From NCBI RefSeq assembly GCF_014274465.1, contig NZ_CP060394.1, positions 248,001 through 312,000 of the forward strand: a DNA stretch of 64,000 nucleotides, in the 5' to 3' direction. How positions within the stretch are numbered: the stretch's first letter is position 1; every line of letters begins with the position of its first letter. This document shows positions 6,828 to 14,505 of this stretch, piece after piece. Below the pieces are notes generated by a model. That model did not search any database. It was not told the origin of the DNA and was given only the letters and a program-made list of their open reading frames with translations. Made by a program: the position numbers and the translations under genes. The DNA is from Alloacidobacterium dinghuense (lineage in GTDB: Bacteria; Acidobacteriota; Terriglobia; Terriglobales; Acidobacteriaceae).

Positions 6828-9509
6828 GTGAATCGGTTGTTAGGGACAATACGATCGTTCTGGACGCGGGTGCGGTTTCTGTTTTCTCGCAGGGCGACGG
6901 ATGAGATGGACGAGGAGCTGCAGTTTCACATTGAGCGGCAGGTTGAGGCAAACGTTGCTGCCGGGATGAGCCCCGCCGAGGCGCGGCGGCAGGCGCTGAT
7001 TGCGTTCGGTGGCGTGGAATCTGCGCGAGAGGGTTGTAACGAGGCGCGGCCAGGATGGTTTCTGGATACGCTGTGGCAGGATGTGCGCTACGCACTGCGC
7101 GGGTTTCGCCGGAATCTTATTTTCACGATCACTGCGCTGGCAACGCTGATGCTGGGAATTGGCGCGACTACGGCGGTCTTCAGCGTGGTGGATCGCATTC
7201 TCTTCCGCAGCCTGCCTTATGCGCATGGGGACAGGCTGGTCTCTGTGGGTTTGGTACAGCCTTTGGAGAAGCAAGAGTTCACGCTCGGCGGATTTTACTT
7301 TGAATGGCGCGACAACCAGAAGCCGTTCGCGTCGATGACGTTTGAGCGAGGCGCGGGCGAATGTAACCTGACGGCCCAGAATCCTGTACGCCTGCATTGC
7401 GCTGACGTGGCCGGGAATTTTCTGCCGACGTTGGGGGTAGCTCCGGTGATTGGTCGGAATTTTCTGCCGGCGGAAGATGTACCGAACGGCCCGCAAGCAG
7501 CTCTTATCTCCGATGCGCTCTGGCTGGCTCGTTATAACCGGTCGCGGGAAGCTCTGAACCAGGAGATAGAGATTGACGGCAAGCCGGTTCGCATCATTGG
7601 CGTGCTTCCGGCAGATTTCGAAATGCCGAGGCTGCAGGCAGTAGATATTCTTCTGCCGGCGCAGATGGACATAGCGGCGCAGCATACGCTCAATGATGGC
7701 ATTGGACTTCCGATGTGGGCGTTTGCACGGCTGAAGCCGGGCGTGAGCATTGCCCAAGCGAGAGAAGAGATGGCCCCGATCTATCGCCATACGCAGATGT
7801 GGATTCCGGCGCAGTTTCGGCAGCAGTTTCAGTTGCAGATTCGTTCCATTCGCGATCGCCAGATGCAGGATGCATATCGGGCGGCATGGGTGCTGCTGGG
7901 CGCTGCGCTGGCTGTGATGCTGATTGCGTGCGCGAATGTGGCCAGCCTGTTTTCAGCACGCGGCGCAGCGAGAGAGCGCGAGCTTGCGGTGCGCGCGGCG
8001 CTGGGAGCCAGCCGGTTCCGGATTATCCGGCAGGCGCTGACGGAAGCGCTGCTGCTTGCGGTGGCGGGCGCAGCGGCGGGGTGCGTGCTGGCTGAGATCT
8101 TATTGCGGGTTTTTATCTCTATCTCGCCGTCCGGCGTTCCGTTTCTTGCCGACGCGCAACTTGATTTGCGGATTATTGGCTTTGCGGTTCTGCTTGCGCT
8201 GGCTTGCGCAGCGATATGCGGCGTGGCGCCGGCTCTTGAACGGCCGCGCTCGATCGCGTTCTCGGCGCGTACGGCGAACTCGGGAGCGCACACGCGGCTG
8301 CGGGGATTTCTTGTGGCTGCGCAAATCGCTGTGAGTGTCGTGCTGCTTTCGGGTGCGAGTCTTTTCGTCAGAAGCTTCCGGAATCTGCAGCGCGAAGACC
8401 TGGGGATGCAGACGAAGAACGTGCTGACGGTGCGGATTCCATTGGTGGATTCGCGCTACCCGGGAGACCGAGCATATATGGATTTCTATCTGCGTGCCGA
8501 GGCGGCAATGCGTCAACTGCCTGGCGTTCAGGCGGTGAGCATCAGTGACTCACTGCCGCCGGATGGGAACAGCTGGCATGGCGGCTCCCGGTTAGGGGAT
8601 TTCTTTGTCGTAGGGAGGCCGCCGATTCCGCCGGAAACCGGGGGCGCGGTAATGAGGCGGCTGGTGACGCCTGATTATTTTCGCGCTCTGAATATCTCTA
8701 TGCTGGAGGGGCAGGGCTTCACCGAAGGAGAGCGCGGCGCGAACGGCGATTTCATGATCCTGAGCAGGCGGCTTGCCGAGTGGCTGTTTCCCAAGGGCGA
8801 TGCGGTCGGGCAGCATATTCAGTTTGCCAACTATCGTCCGTACTTTTCGGTCGATGGCCCTGTGTTTACGGTTGTGGGTGTGGCGGCCGATGTGAAGAAT
8901 GCCGGGCTTACCGGGCAGGATGATCCGGAATACTACGAGCTGTGGAGTAATCATCATCCTGAAAGCTGGAGCCGGCACTGCGTATTTCTCATAGAGACGA
9001 ACTTGCCGCCTTCCGTAGTGGCAACGTGGCTGAGAATGCAGATTGCGAAGCTCGATCCAACCGCGCCGGTAGCGGTGGAACCCCTGACGCAAACAGTTGC
9101 ACGGCTGGCCGATCGACCACGGTTCGAGATGGCTTTGGTCAGCTTTTTTGCGGCTGCCGGACTGCTGCTGGCGGTGGTGGGATTGTATGGCGTGGTGGCG
9201 TTTCTGGTAGCGCAGCGTACGCAGGAGATTGGCGTGCGCATGGCGTTGGGGGCGACGCGGGCGAATATTCTGCAGCTCGTTCTGGCGAAGGGGATGGGGC
9301 TGGTGCTGGCTGGAGGGTTTGTCGGGTTGGGGGTTGCGTTTGTTGTCTCACGCCTGCTGCGGAGTCTGTTGTTTGAAGTGAGCGCGCATGATCCGGCTTC
9401 ATTTCTTACTGTTGTAGTGGTGCTGAGTGCGGTTGCCTTGGCGGCAACGCTGATTCCGGCGCTAGCGGCTACGAAGGTGAATCCGAATGTGGCGCTGCGT
9501 TGTGAGTAG
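6828..9509 (+). CDS. ADOP-type duplicated orphan permease (FtsX/MacB-like ABC transporter permease)
   Basis: Large 893-residue inner-membrane protein of the acidobacterial duplicated orphan permease type. After a short cytoplasmic head with DEMDEELQFHIE and EARRQALIAFGG come two copies of the unit TM helix, periplasmic MacB-like core domain, then three-helix FtsX domain. The first FtsX block contains AREREAVRAALGA-like sequence and the second QEIGVRMALGATR, both typical coupling-helix regions. GTG 6828 is chosen over the longer frame because it follows GGAGG at 6816-6820 and avoids translating upstream repeats. No ATPase gene is nearby, hence orphan. Substrate is unknown; export of small toxic compounds or lipoprotein trafficking is possible by homology to MacB/LolCE. 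PadR upstream is its probable regulator. Confidence 0.92.
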   Translation: MNRLLGTIRSFWTRVRFLFSRRATDEMDEELQFHIERQVEANVAAGMSPAEARRQALIAFGGVESAREGCNEARPGWFLDTLWQDVRYALRGFRRNLIFTITALATLMLGIGATTAVFSVVDRILFRSLPYAHGDRLVSVGLVQPLEKQEFTLGGFYFEWRDNQKPFASMTFERGAGECNLTAQNPVRLHCADVAGNFLPTLGVAPVIGRNFLPAEDVPNGPQAALISDALWLARYNRSREALNQEIEIDGKPVRIIGVLPADFEMPRLQAVDILLPAQMDIAAQHTLNDGIGLPMWAFARLKPGVSIAQAREEMAPIYRHTQMWIPAQFRQQFQLQIRSIRDRQMQDAYRAAWVLLGAALAVMLIACANVASLFSARGAARERELAVRAALGASRFRIIRQALTEALLLAVAGAAAGCVLAEILLRVFISISPSGVPFLADAQLDLRIIGFAVLLALACAAICGVAPALERPRSIAFSARTANSGAHTRLRGFLVAAQIAVSVVLLSGASLFVRSFRNLQREDLGMQTKNVLTVRIPLVDSRYPGDRAYMDFYLRAEAAMRQLPGVQAVSISDSLPPDGNSWHGGSRLGDFFVVGRPPIPPETGGAVMRRLVTPDYFRALNISMLEGQGFTEGERGANGDFMILSRRLAEWLFPKGDAVGQHIQFANYRPYFSVDGPVFTVVGVAADVKNAGLTGQDDPEYYELWSNHHPESWSRHCVFLIETNLPPSVVATWLRMQIAKLDPTAPVAVEPLTQTVARLADRPRFEMALVSFFAAAGLLLAVVGLYGVVAFLVAQRTQEIGVRMALGATRANILQLVLAKGMGLVLAGGFVGLGVAFVVSRLLRSLLFEVSAHDPASFLTVVVVLSAVALAATLIPALAATKVNPNVALRCE

Positions 9510-9512
9510 GAT

Positions 9513-9541
9513 CCCACATCTCTTCGAGATGTGGGGCACCC
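9513..9541. repeat. REP-like palindrome with GGGGCACCC tail
   Basis: CCCACATCTC and GAGATGTGGG form perfect arms around TTC, followed by GCACCC. It sits four bases after the permease stop codon and may act as its terminator or mRNA-stabilising hairpin. It is the same family as 5799-5827. Confidence 0.75.
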
Positions 9542-9568
9542 GTTCTGGGCTGTGATTTGGAGTAGAAA

Positions 9569-9594
9569 AAGGCCCGCTTTTTTGAGCGGGCCTT
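9569..9594 (-). terminator. Rho-independent terminator of the Gly-rich protein gene
   Basis: AAGGCCCGCT / AGCGGGCCTT arms with a six-base loop. On the minus strand the hairpin is followed by a TTTTTC run, so it terminates the minus-strand gene ending at 9611; it lies in a convergent intergenic region. Confidence 0.85.
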
Positions 9595-9610
9595 CTAACT
9601 TTCGGTTGCA

Positions 9611-10342
9611 TTATCGGTGACCGCCACCGCCGTGGAAGCCGCCGCCTCCACCGCCGTGGAAGCCTCCGCCAGCGAAGCCGCCACCGCCGTGGAATCCGCC
9701 GCCAGCGAAGCCGCCACCGCCGTGGAATCCGCCACCACCGCTGAAGCTGTGGACAGCGCCGCCACCGCTATAGCCATGGAAACCGTTCGTTCCGGAATAG
9801 CCGTGGAATCCTGAGGAGCCGTTATATCCGTTATATCCGTGGAAGCCGGACGCGCCGTTGTAGGCGCCGCGATAGCCGGTCATGCCGATAGAACGGTTTC
9901 CTCCATTCAGAGGTGAGCGCCCATAGGCTCCTCCATTGCGATAGCCATTGTTAAAGCCGCTGCCGTAACCGCGGTTGTAGCCGGAGTTGTAACCGCCGCG
10001 ATATCCGCCACCGTAGTAGGGATGCGCGCCCCAGCCCCATCCACCGTACGGATGACCCCAACCCCAGCCCCAGGGGCGTCCATACCAGCCGCTGTACCAC
10101 GGGCCGGCCCCGATGAAGACGCCGCCGAAGAACCAGTCAGCGCCATAGTAGCCGTAAGGCGCGCAGGCATATGGATAGTAAGAGTAGTAGCCCCAGGAGC
10201 AGACGGGCGGGCCGCCGACGTAGACCGGAGCCGGATAACCGACCTCCGGGCCGATACCGATACCCACGGCGACCTGGGAGTGAGCAAATGCCGCAGGCAC
10301 TATGAGAACCGTGAGCAAAGCAAGGGAACGCAAGATTCGCAA
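9611..10342 (-). CDS. Secreted glycine/tyrosine/histidine-rich repeat protein
   Basis: 243-residue protein with a clear signal peptide (cleavage near AFAHSQ), an aromatic-rich middle rich in GYY, GWGWG and GGYNSGYNRGY, and a C-terminal half built of FHGY and FHGGGG units. The last 60 residues contain at least two perfect 11-residue units FHGGGGFAGGG, encoded by 33-base DNA repeats. Start is TTG 10342, with GGGGAGG six to seven bases upstream. No enzymatic motif is present; composition suggests an extracellular or cell-surface structural or metal-binding protein, but function is unknown. Repetition could make copy number variable between strains. Low-complexity proteins of this kind are common in Acidobacteria. 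Confidence 0.8.
   Translation of the reverse strand: MRILRSLALLTVLIVPAAFAHSQVAVGIGIGPEVGYPAPVYVGGPPVCSWGYYSYYPYACAPYGYYGADWFFGGVFIGAGPWYSGWYGRPWGWGWGHPYGGWGWGAHPYYGGGYRGGYNSGYNRGYGSGFNNGYRNGGAYGRSPLNGGNRSIGMTGYRGAYNGASGFHGYNGYNGSSGFHGYSGTNGFHGYSGGGAVHSFSGGGGFHGGGGFAGGGFHGGGGFAGGGFHGGGGGGFHGGGGHR
9630..9745. repeat. 33-bp tandem repeat within the Gly-rich gene
   Basis: The plus strand shows two near-identical 33-base units beginning GAAGCCGCCACCGCCGTGG, plus partial units on each side. They encode the FHGGGGFAGGG repeats of the minus-strand protein. Confidence 0.8.
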
Positions 10343-10748
10343 AGTCAGACCTCCCCGTCAAACTGCCGCCTGTCGTTTCGGCCAGCCAGCTGACGTGTTC
10401 CGCGAACCCATACCGGAGTTCCGGAACCCCTACCTATTGGAAACACCGGCGGCGGGAAAAGTTGCGGCAAATAAAGCCGTTGTCGAAGCGCTGGTGCATC
10501 TCAGGGAAGCCGGAAACGGAGAGCCGTAGCGTGCGGGAATTATGGCATCAGGAAAGGCCGTTCGGAAAGGATAATCGTTGTCGGGTTGGGGCTTAGACAT
10601 CTTTTGATATGCCGCACAAAGTTTTCATAACCGCGTAATCGTGTGGGCAAACACGCAACGTGCTAGATTAGCGGACAATCACTCCAGCACGCGAAAACCG
10701 CGCGTTCGGGGGGAACCCCGATAAAAGGGCCTTTGCAGGAGGTTGTTG
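10343..10748. other. Divergent intergenic region
   Basis: No supported gene. It must contain the promoters of both flanking divergent genes. CGTGT-N6-ACACG at about 10638-10653 is a small dyad, and CGGGGGGAACCCCG near 10706-10720 is a second one just upstream of the plus-strand gene. The open frame at 10302-10529 begins inside the Gly-rich gene antisense and has no family resemblance. Confidence 0.5.
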
Positions 10749-11330
10749 ATGGCGCCAACATCACTACCGGATATCAGCAGCAGATTCACCTTTCGCAACT
10801 GGATGCAGGGAAATTATTTCTTCAAAGAGGCGGCGGGTGAATTGGGTGTGCCGGGTAGAGTGGCGACACATCGCGACGTGAAGGCGCAGCGCGACCTTGC
10901 CGGTGGATCGGGCGACCACGCGGGGCATATGATCGGGGTGCAGTTCGGGGCGCCTGGCGGCATCGAGAACATGGGCTTGCAGAATGCAAACATGAATACT
11001 TTTGCGCCGAAGCGGCTGCAGGAGGCATTTCGCGGACACGGCGGCAGCTATCACGATCTTGAGTCTGAGTGGGCTCGCAAGCTAAAGGATGGCTATCGCA
11101 TCACGGTCACGATTCAAGATAAATACAGACTCGACGAAGAGCGCCCGTTTGTGCGCTGGGTGCAGTGGGTCGAGACGACTCCGAAGGGCAAGCAACAGGC
11201 GGCGCAAACGCTCGACTTCGGCAACTTCAGTTCCCCTCAATTGCGCGCAGCCAGAGGCGAGCAACCGGGCCCGATCACGAATGGCGGCAAAGGCGCGCAG
11301 GTTATTTCTCTATTCGGGCCGCGGCGCTGA
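10749..11330 (+). CDS. Orphan DNA/RNA non-specific endonuclease-like protein
   Basis: 193-residue protein without signal peptide or membrane segment. Residues 55-120 follow the pattern of the polymorphic-toxin DNA/RNA non-specific endonuclease domain: GDHAGHMIGVQFGAPGG, then ENMGLQNANMN, then LESEWARKLKDGYRITV. His60 aligns with the catalytic base of the family's GH motif, although the preceding RDD/DRG residues seen in many members are replaced by SGDHA. ATG 10749 has GCAGGAGG at 10736-10742. No immunity gene, secretion leader or toxin carrier domain is visible next to it, so it may be a housekeeping nuclease, a toxin remnant, or an inactive relative. The family match is from motif reading only. 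Confidence 0.6.
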   Translation: MAPTSLPDISSRFTFRNWMQGNYFFKEAAGELGVPGRVATHRDVKAQRDLAGGSGDHAGHMIGVQFGAPGGIENMGLQNANMNTFAPKRLQEAFRGHGGSYHDLESEWARKLKDGYRITVTIQDKYRLDEERPFVRWVQWVETTPKGKQQAAQTLDFGNFSSPQLRAARGEQPGPITNGGKGAQVISLFGPRR

Positions 11331-11380
11331 CCTGAATCCAATTTCACTAGAACGCATCTGCTGTTGAACGGAGGAGCACC

Positions 11381-12346
11381 ATGCCTGATCCAATTCCTGG
11401 AATCCACCACATTACCGCCATAGCCACAGATGCCCAGCAGAACGTTGACTTTTATGCGGGCGTTCTGGGACTGCGCCTGGTAAAGCAGACAGTGAACTTC
11501 GACGATCCTGGGACGTACCACCTTTACTTCGGTGACGGAAAAGGGAATCCGGGCACGATTCTTACTTTTTTCCCGTGGAGCCACGTGCAGCATGGACGGC
11601 GTGGCACCGGGCAGGCGACAACCATTTCATTTGCGGTTCCGGCTGACTCGTTTGGTTTCTGGATTGAGCGGCTCACGCGACACAGCGTGGAGTACGACAA
11701 GCCGACGCGGCGTTTTGACGAGCCTGTGATTACATTTCACGACTGGGACGGACTAGGGCTTGAGCTTGTAGGCGTGGCTGGCGCGGAGAACAAACCCGCC
11801 TGGGAATCAAACGGAGTATCCGGCAAAGAGGCAATTCGTGCTTTTCACACTGTGACGCTCTGCGAAGACGGGATGGAGAAGACTGCGTCGCTTCTGACCG
11901 ATACGATGGGCGCGAAGAAGCTGAAGGAAGAAGGCTCGTATTTTCGCTACACCTTTGGCGAGGGAGACAGTGCTGCAAATGTGGATCTGCATTGCACGCC
12001 TGAGTTCATGTCCGGCGTGGTGGCCGGGGGAAGCGTGCACCATGTGGCATGGAGGGTGCCCAATGATACAGCGCAGGTGGAGTGGCAGAAGAGAGTGCGC
12101 GAGGCGGGATTGAATGTGACGCCGGTGCTCGATCGCCAGTACTTCAAGTCGATTTATTTCCGCGAACCGGGCGGCGTTCTGTTTGAGATTGCAACCGATC
12201 CGCCGGGTTTTGCTCGCGATGAGCCGGAAGACGCGCTCGGGCAGGTGTTGAAGCTGCCACCGTGGCTTGAAAAGTATCGTGCGGAGATCGAAGGCGACCT
12301 GCCGAAGCTCCACCATCCAAACTTTGCGATGGAAAGGCAGCTATGA
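11381..12346 (+). CDS. Ring-cleaving dioxygenase, glyoxalase/VOC family (MhqO/MhqE-like)
   Basis: 321-residue protein with two VOC modules. The first begins GIHHITAIATDAQQNVDFY and GLRLVKQTVNFDDP, the second includes the LHCTPEFMSG and SVHHVAWRV region and ends with YFKSIYFREPGGVLFEIATD. This matches the putative quinone/hydroquinone-linked extradiol dioxygenases of the Bacillus MhqO/MhqE group, with His and Glu metal ligands in the HHI, VHHVAW and FEIA motifs. ATG 11381 has GGAGGAGC just upstream. Its stop overlaps the following hydrolase start by four bases (ATGA), so the two are translationally coupled and probably act together in aromatic or quinone detoxification. No MarR/MhqR regulator is adjacent. 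Confidence 0.88.
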   Translation: MPDPIPGIHHITAIATDAQQNVDFYAGVLGLRLVKQTVNFDDPGTYHLYFGDGKGNPGTILTFFPWSHVQHGRRGTGQATTISFAVPADSFGFWIERLTRHSVEYDKPTRRFDEPVITFHDWDGLGLELVGVAGAENKPAWESNGVSGKEAIRAFHTVTLCEDGMEKTASLLTDTMGAKKLKEEGSYFRYTFGEGDSAANVDLHCTPEFMSGVVAGGSVHHVAWRVPNDTAQVEWQKRVREAGLNVTPVLDRQYFKSIYFREPGGVLFEIATDPPGFARDEPEDALGQVLKLPPWLEKYRAEIEGDLPKLHHPNFAMERQL

Positions 12347-12963
12347 CCGCAACCGACACGTTCATTTACCGGTTTGTTCCAGTCGAGAATAGCAAGCGTA
12401 CGCTGCTGGTGCTGCATGGTACGGGCGGCAATGAAGATGATCTGTTGCCCGTGGGCCGCATGCTCGATCCGGAGAGCGCGCTGCTGAGCCCGCGCGGGAA
12501 GGTGCTGGAAAACGGAGCGCCGCGATTTTTCCGCCGACTGCGTGAAGGCGTCTTCGATGAAGAAGACGTGATCCGGCGCGCAAATGAGCTGGCGGATTTC
12601 GTTGCTGGCGCCGTCAAAGAGAATGGATTGAATGCTTCGCAAATTGTTGCCATCGGCTACTCCAATGGAGCCAACATCGCGTCGGCCATGATGCTGTTGC
12701 GACCGGAGATTCTTCGCGGCGCGGTGCTGCTGCGTGGGCAGGTGCCGCTGGTTCCGGAAAAGGTGCCCGATCTTGCCGGCAAGTCCGTGTTTTTGTCGTC
12801 GGGAAAATTCGACCCGATTGTCGACGCCGAAAATGCGGGCCAGCTTGCAGAGATGTTGAAGAAGGCCGGGGCTGATGTTACGCACAAGCTGCTGCCGAGC
12901 GGGCATGAGCTTACGCGCGTGGATATTGATGACGCGCGTGAGTGGCTTTCGCGGTTGGCTTGA
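12343..12963 (+). CDS. Alpha/beta hydrolase, phospholipase/carboxylesterase family (MhqD-like)
   Basis: 206-residue cytoplasmic serine hydrolase. Oxyanion region LLVLHGTGGNEDD, nucleophile elbow GYSNGA (catalytic Ser), Asp in SSGKFDPIV, and His in LLPSGHEL form a complete triad. The compact fold and the pairing with an MhqO-like dioxygenase match MhqD. Start ATG 12343 overlaps the dioxygenase stop. Substrate is unknown; a hydrolase working on the ring-cleavage product is the simplest inference from the pairing. Confidence 0.9.
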   Translation: MTATDTFIYRFVPVENSKRTLLVLHGTGGNEDDLLPVGRMLDPESALLSPRGKVLENGAPRFFRRLREGVFDEEDVIRRANELADFVAGAVKENGLNASQIVAIGYSNGANIASAMMLLRPEILRGAVLLRGQVPLVPEKVPDLAGKSVFLSSGKFDPIVDAENAGQLAEMLKKAGADVTHKLLPSGHELTRVDIDDAREWLSRLA

Positions 12964-12988
12964 TTATTCCGTAATTCCTAATTTGGCG

Positions 12989-13031
12989 AAGAATCTCAGC
13001 GATTTGTCTGGCTGACATCGCTGAGATTCTT
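12989..13031. repeat. Perfect 15-bp inverted repeat in convergent intergenic region
   Basis: AAGAATCTCAGCGAT at 12989-13003 and ATCGCTGAGATTCTT at 13017-13031 form a long hairpin about 25 bases after the hydrolase stop. It may terminate one or both convergent genes, but it also overlaps the first copy of the direct repeat below. Confidence 0.7.
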
Positions 13032-13123
13032 CCTCCCTCTGGTCGTCAGAATGACGGCTCTCTGAAATTTGATGGAATAAGGACAGAGAGATTCTTCCTC
13101 CCTTCGGTCGTCAGAATGACGGC
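13023..13123. repeat. Two direct copies of a 36-bp dispersed repeat
   Basis: GAGATTCTTCCTCCCT..GGTCGTCAGAATGACGGC occurs at 13023-13058 and 13088-13123, 65 bases apart and differing only at the CT/TC step in the middle. Weaker relatives lie at 6759-6791 and 20118-20168. The element looks like an acidobacterial intergenic repeat. Confidence 0.8.
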
Positions 13124-13134
13124 GTTTTATTAGA

Positions 13135-14346
13135 TCAGTGAAATAACGACAGATCGATGGCGTCGCCCATGGCTTTGTATCCGGCGTCTTTCGGGTGGAG
13201 GTGATCGCCCGAATCATAGTCGGGCAGGAACTGGTCAGGATGCGCAGGGTCTTGCGTGATCTTGTCGAAGTCAATGACGCCATCGAAGACACCGCTGGTC
13301 GTGATCCACTGGTTGTAGGCTTGCCGGACTTGCTCGCCTTGCGGCGATGAGTAGCCCGTGGGCAGATACGGAGTCAGCGTTGCGCCGAAGACCTTGATGC
13401 CGTGCTGGTGCGCGCGGGTGACGAGTTGAGACAGGCCGAAGATCAGATCGTCGGCGGTGATCTTGTCGCCTGGCTCGTGCGGTTCTTTGAGGCGGCCAAT
13501 GTCATTGATGCCTTCGAGGATGATGAGATACTTGACGCCGGTCTGCGCAATTACGTCGCGATCGAAGCGGGCGAGCGCGCTTGGGCCGTAGCCATCGTGA
13601 AGGACGCGGTTGCCGCCAATGCCTTGATTGAGCACGCCGAGGTTTGCGGTCTTCTTGTCGGCCTGCAGGCGGGCGGCGAGAACGTCCGGCCAGCGATGAT
13701 TCGCATCGCGCGTTGAGTCCGCGCCGTCGGTGATGGAGTCGCCGAAGGTCACGATCGCTGCGGCTTTGTCAGTGGCGTTGGTACGCACGTCAATTCCTTT
13801 GACGAAGCACCAGGCGTAGATGGGGCTGGAATTGTCTGCGGTTGGTGCGGACGTCGCGTCGCCTCTGAGCATGTAGTTGGTTGAATCGCCGAAGGAGTGG
13901 CAGGTGGTGTTGCGAATGCGCTGCTCGGGGAAATACACGCTCACGACGAGGTCGGAGAGCGGAGCGGGCTCCATGTTCACCGGGTCGCTGAGGATGAATG
14001 CTCCGGCAGGAACCTCAGCTGTGGGCCTTCCGTTGAAAGTGAGCGCATGATCCGAATTCGCCTGAATCGATCCGCCGCCTGCGCTGACTGCGATATGCGC
14101 ACTGCCCACGGTGAGCGGGTCTGTGCCGAATTCGTTGGTGAGTTGCACCCGCACGGCTGAGCCGCCCAGGCTGATGTGCACGATGTTGCGATAGGTAGAG
14201 TTGGCGGGGCTCGGCTGGCCGTCATTCACGACAGCGCCTACGGGCGAAGCTGCCCACGTTCCCACCCAGTTTGCAGCCGGTGTCTGAGCAAAGGCCGCAA
14301 TACTGCCAAACCCCAGGAAAGCTAACGCAAGAAATTTCCGATGCAT
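13135..14346 (-). CDS. Secreted SGNH/GDSL-family hydrolase
   Basis: 403-residue exported esterase/lipase-like protein. It has a signal peptide ending at about AFAQ, an N-terminal beta-rich domain of roughly 150 residues, then the SGNH domain with block I VTFGDSITDG (nucleophile Ser), NQGIGGNRV, LEGINDIG (Asn) and the terminal DHLHPKDAGY (Asp and His). Start ATG 14346 is chosen because the signal peptide begins there; the frame is open to 14871 but that part is antisense to the divergent glycoside hydrolase gene. Substrates are probably acyl or acetyl esters on polysaccharides, an inference from the divergent glycosidase neighbour. Confidence 0.9.
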   Translation of the reverse strand: MHRKFLALAFLGFGSIAAFAQTPAANWVGTWAASPVGAVVNDGQPSPANSTYRNIVHISLGGSAVRVQLTNEFGTDPLTVGSAHIAVSAGGGSIQANSDHALTFNGRPTAEVPAGAFILSDPVNMEPAPLSDLVVSVYFPEQRIRNTTCHSFGDSTNYMLRGDATSAPTADNSSPIYAWCFVKGIDVRTNATDKAAAIVTFGDSITDGADSTRDANHRWPDVLAARLQADKKTANLGVLNQGIGGNRVLHDGYGPSALARFDRDVIAQTGVKYLIILEGINDIGRLKEPHEPGDKITADDLIFGLSQLVTRAHQHGIKVFGATLTPYLPTGYSSPQGEQVRQAYNQWITTSGVFDGVIDFDKITQDPAHPDQFLPDYDSGDHLHPKDAGYKAMGDAIDLSLFH

Positions 14347-14505
14347 GTATCCCTCAGAAAGGAAATGTATTTTTCGTTTGGGATGAGTGTACGGTCTTCT
14401 GGGCCAAAGATGGCCCGATGAATCGAAGAAGATTGACAATCCATATTCAAACGTTTGAAATTGCCAAATCACAGGAATTAGAGATCTCACTTCGGAGCGA
14501 ACGGC

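Noticed and set aside
9617-9814. Ala/Thr/Glu-rich plus-strand frame opposite the Gly-rich gene
   Set aside because: A by-product of the 33-bp repeats read on the other strand.
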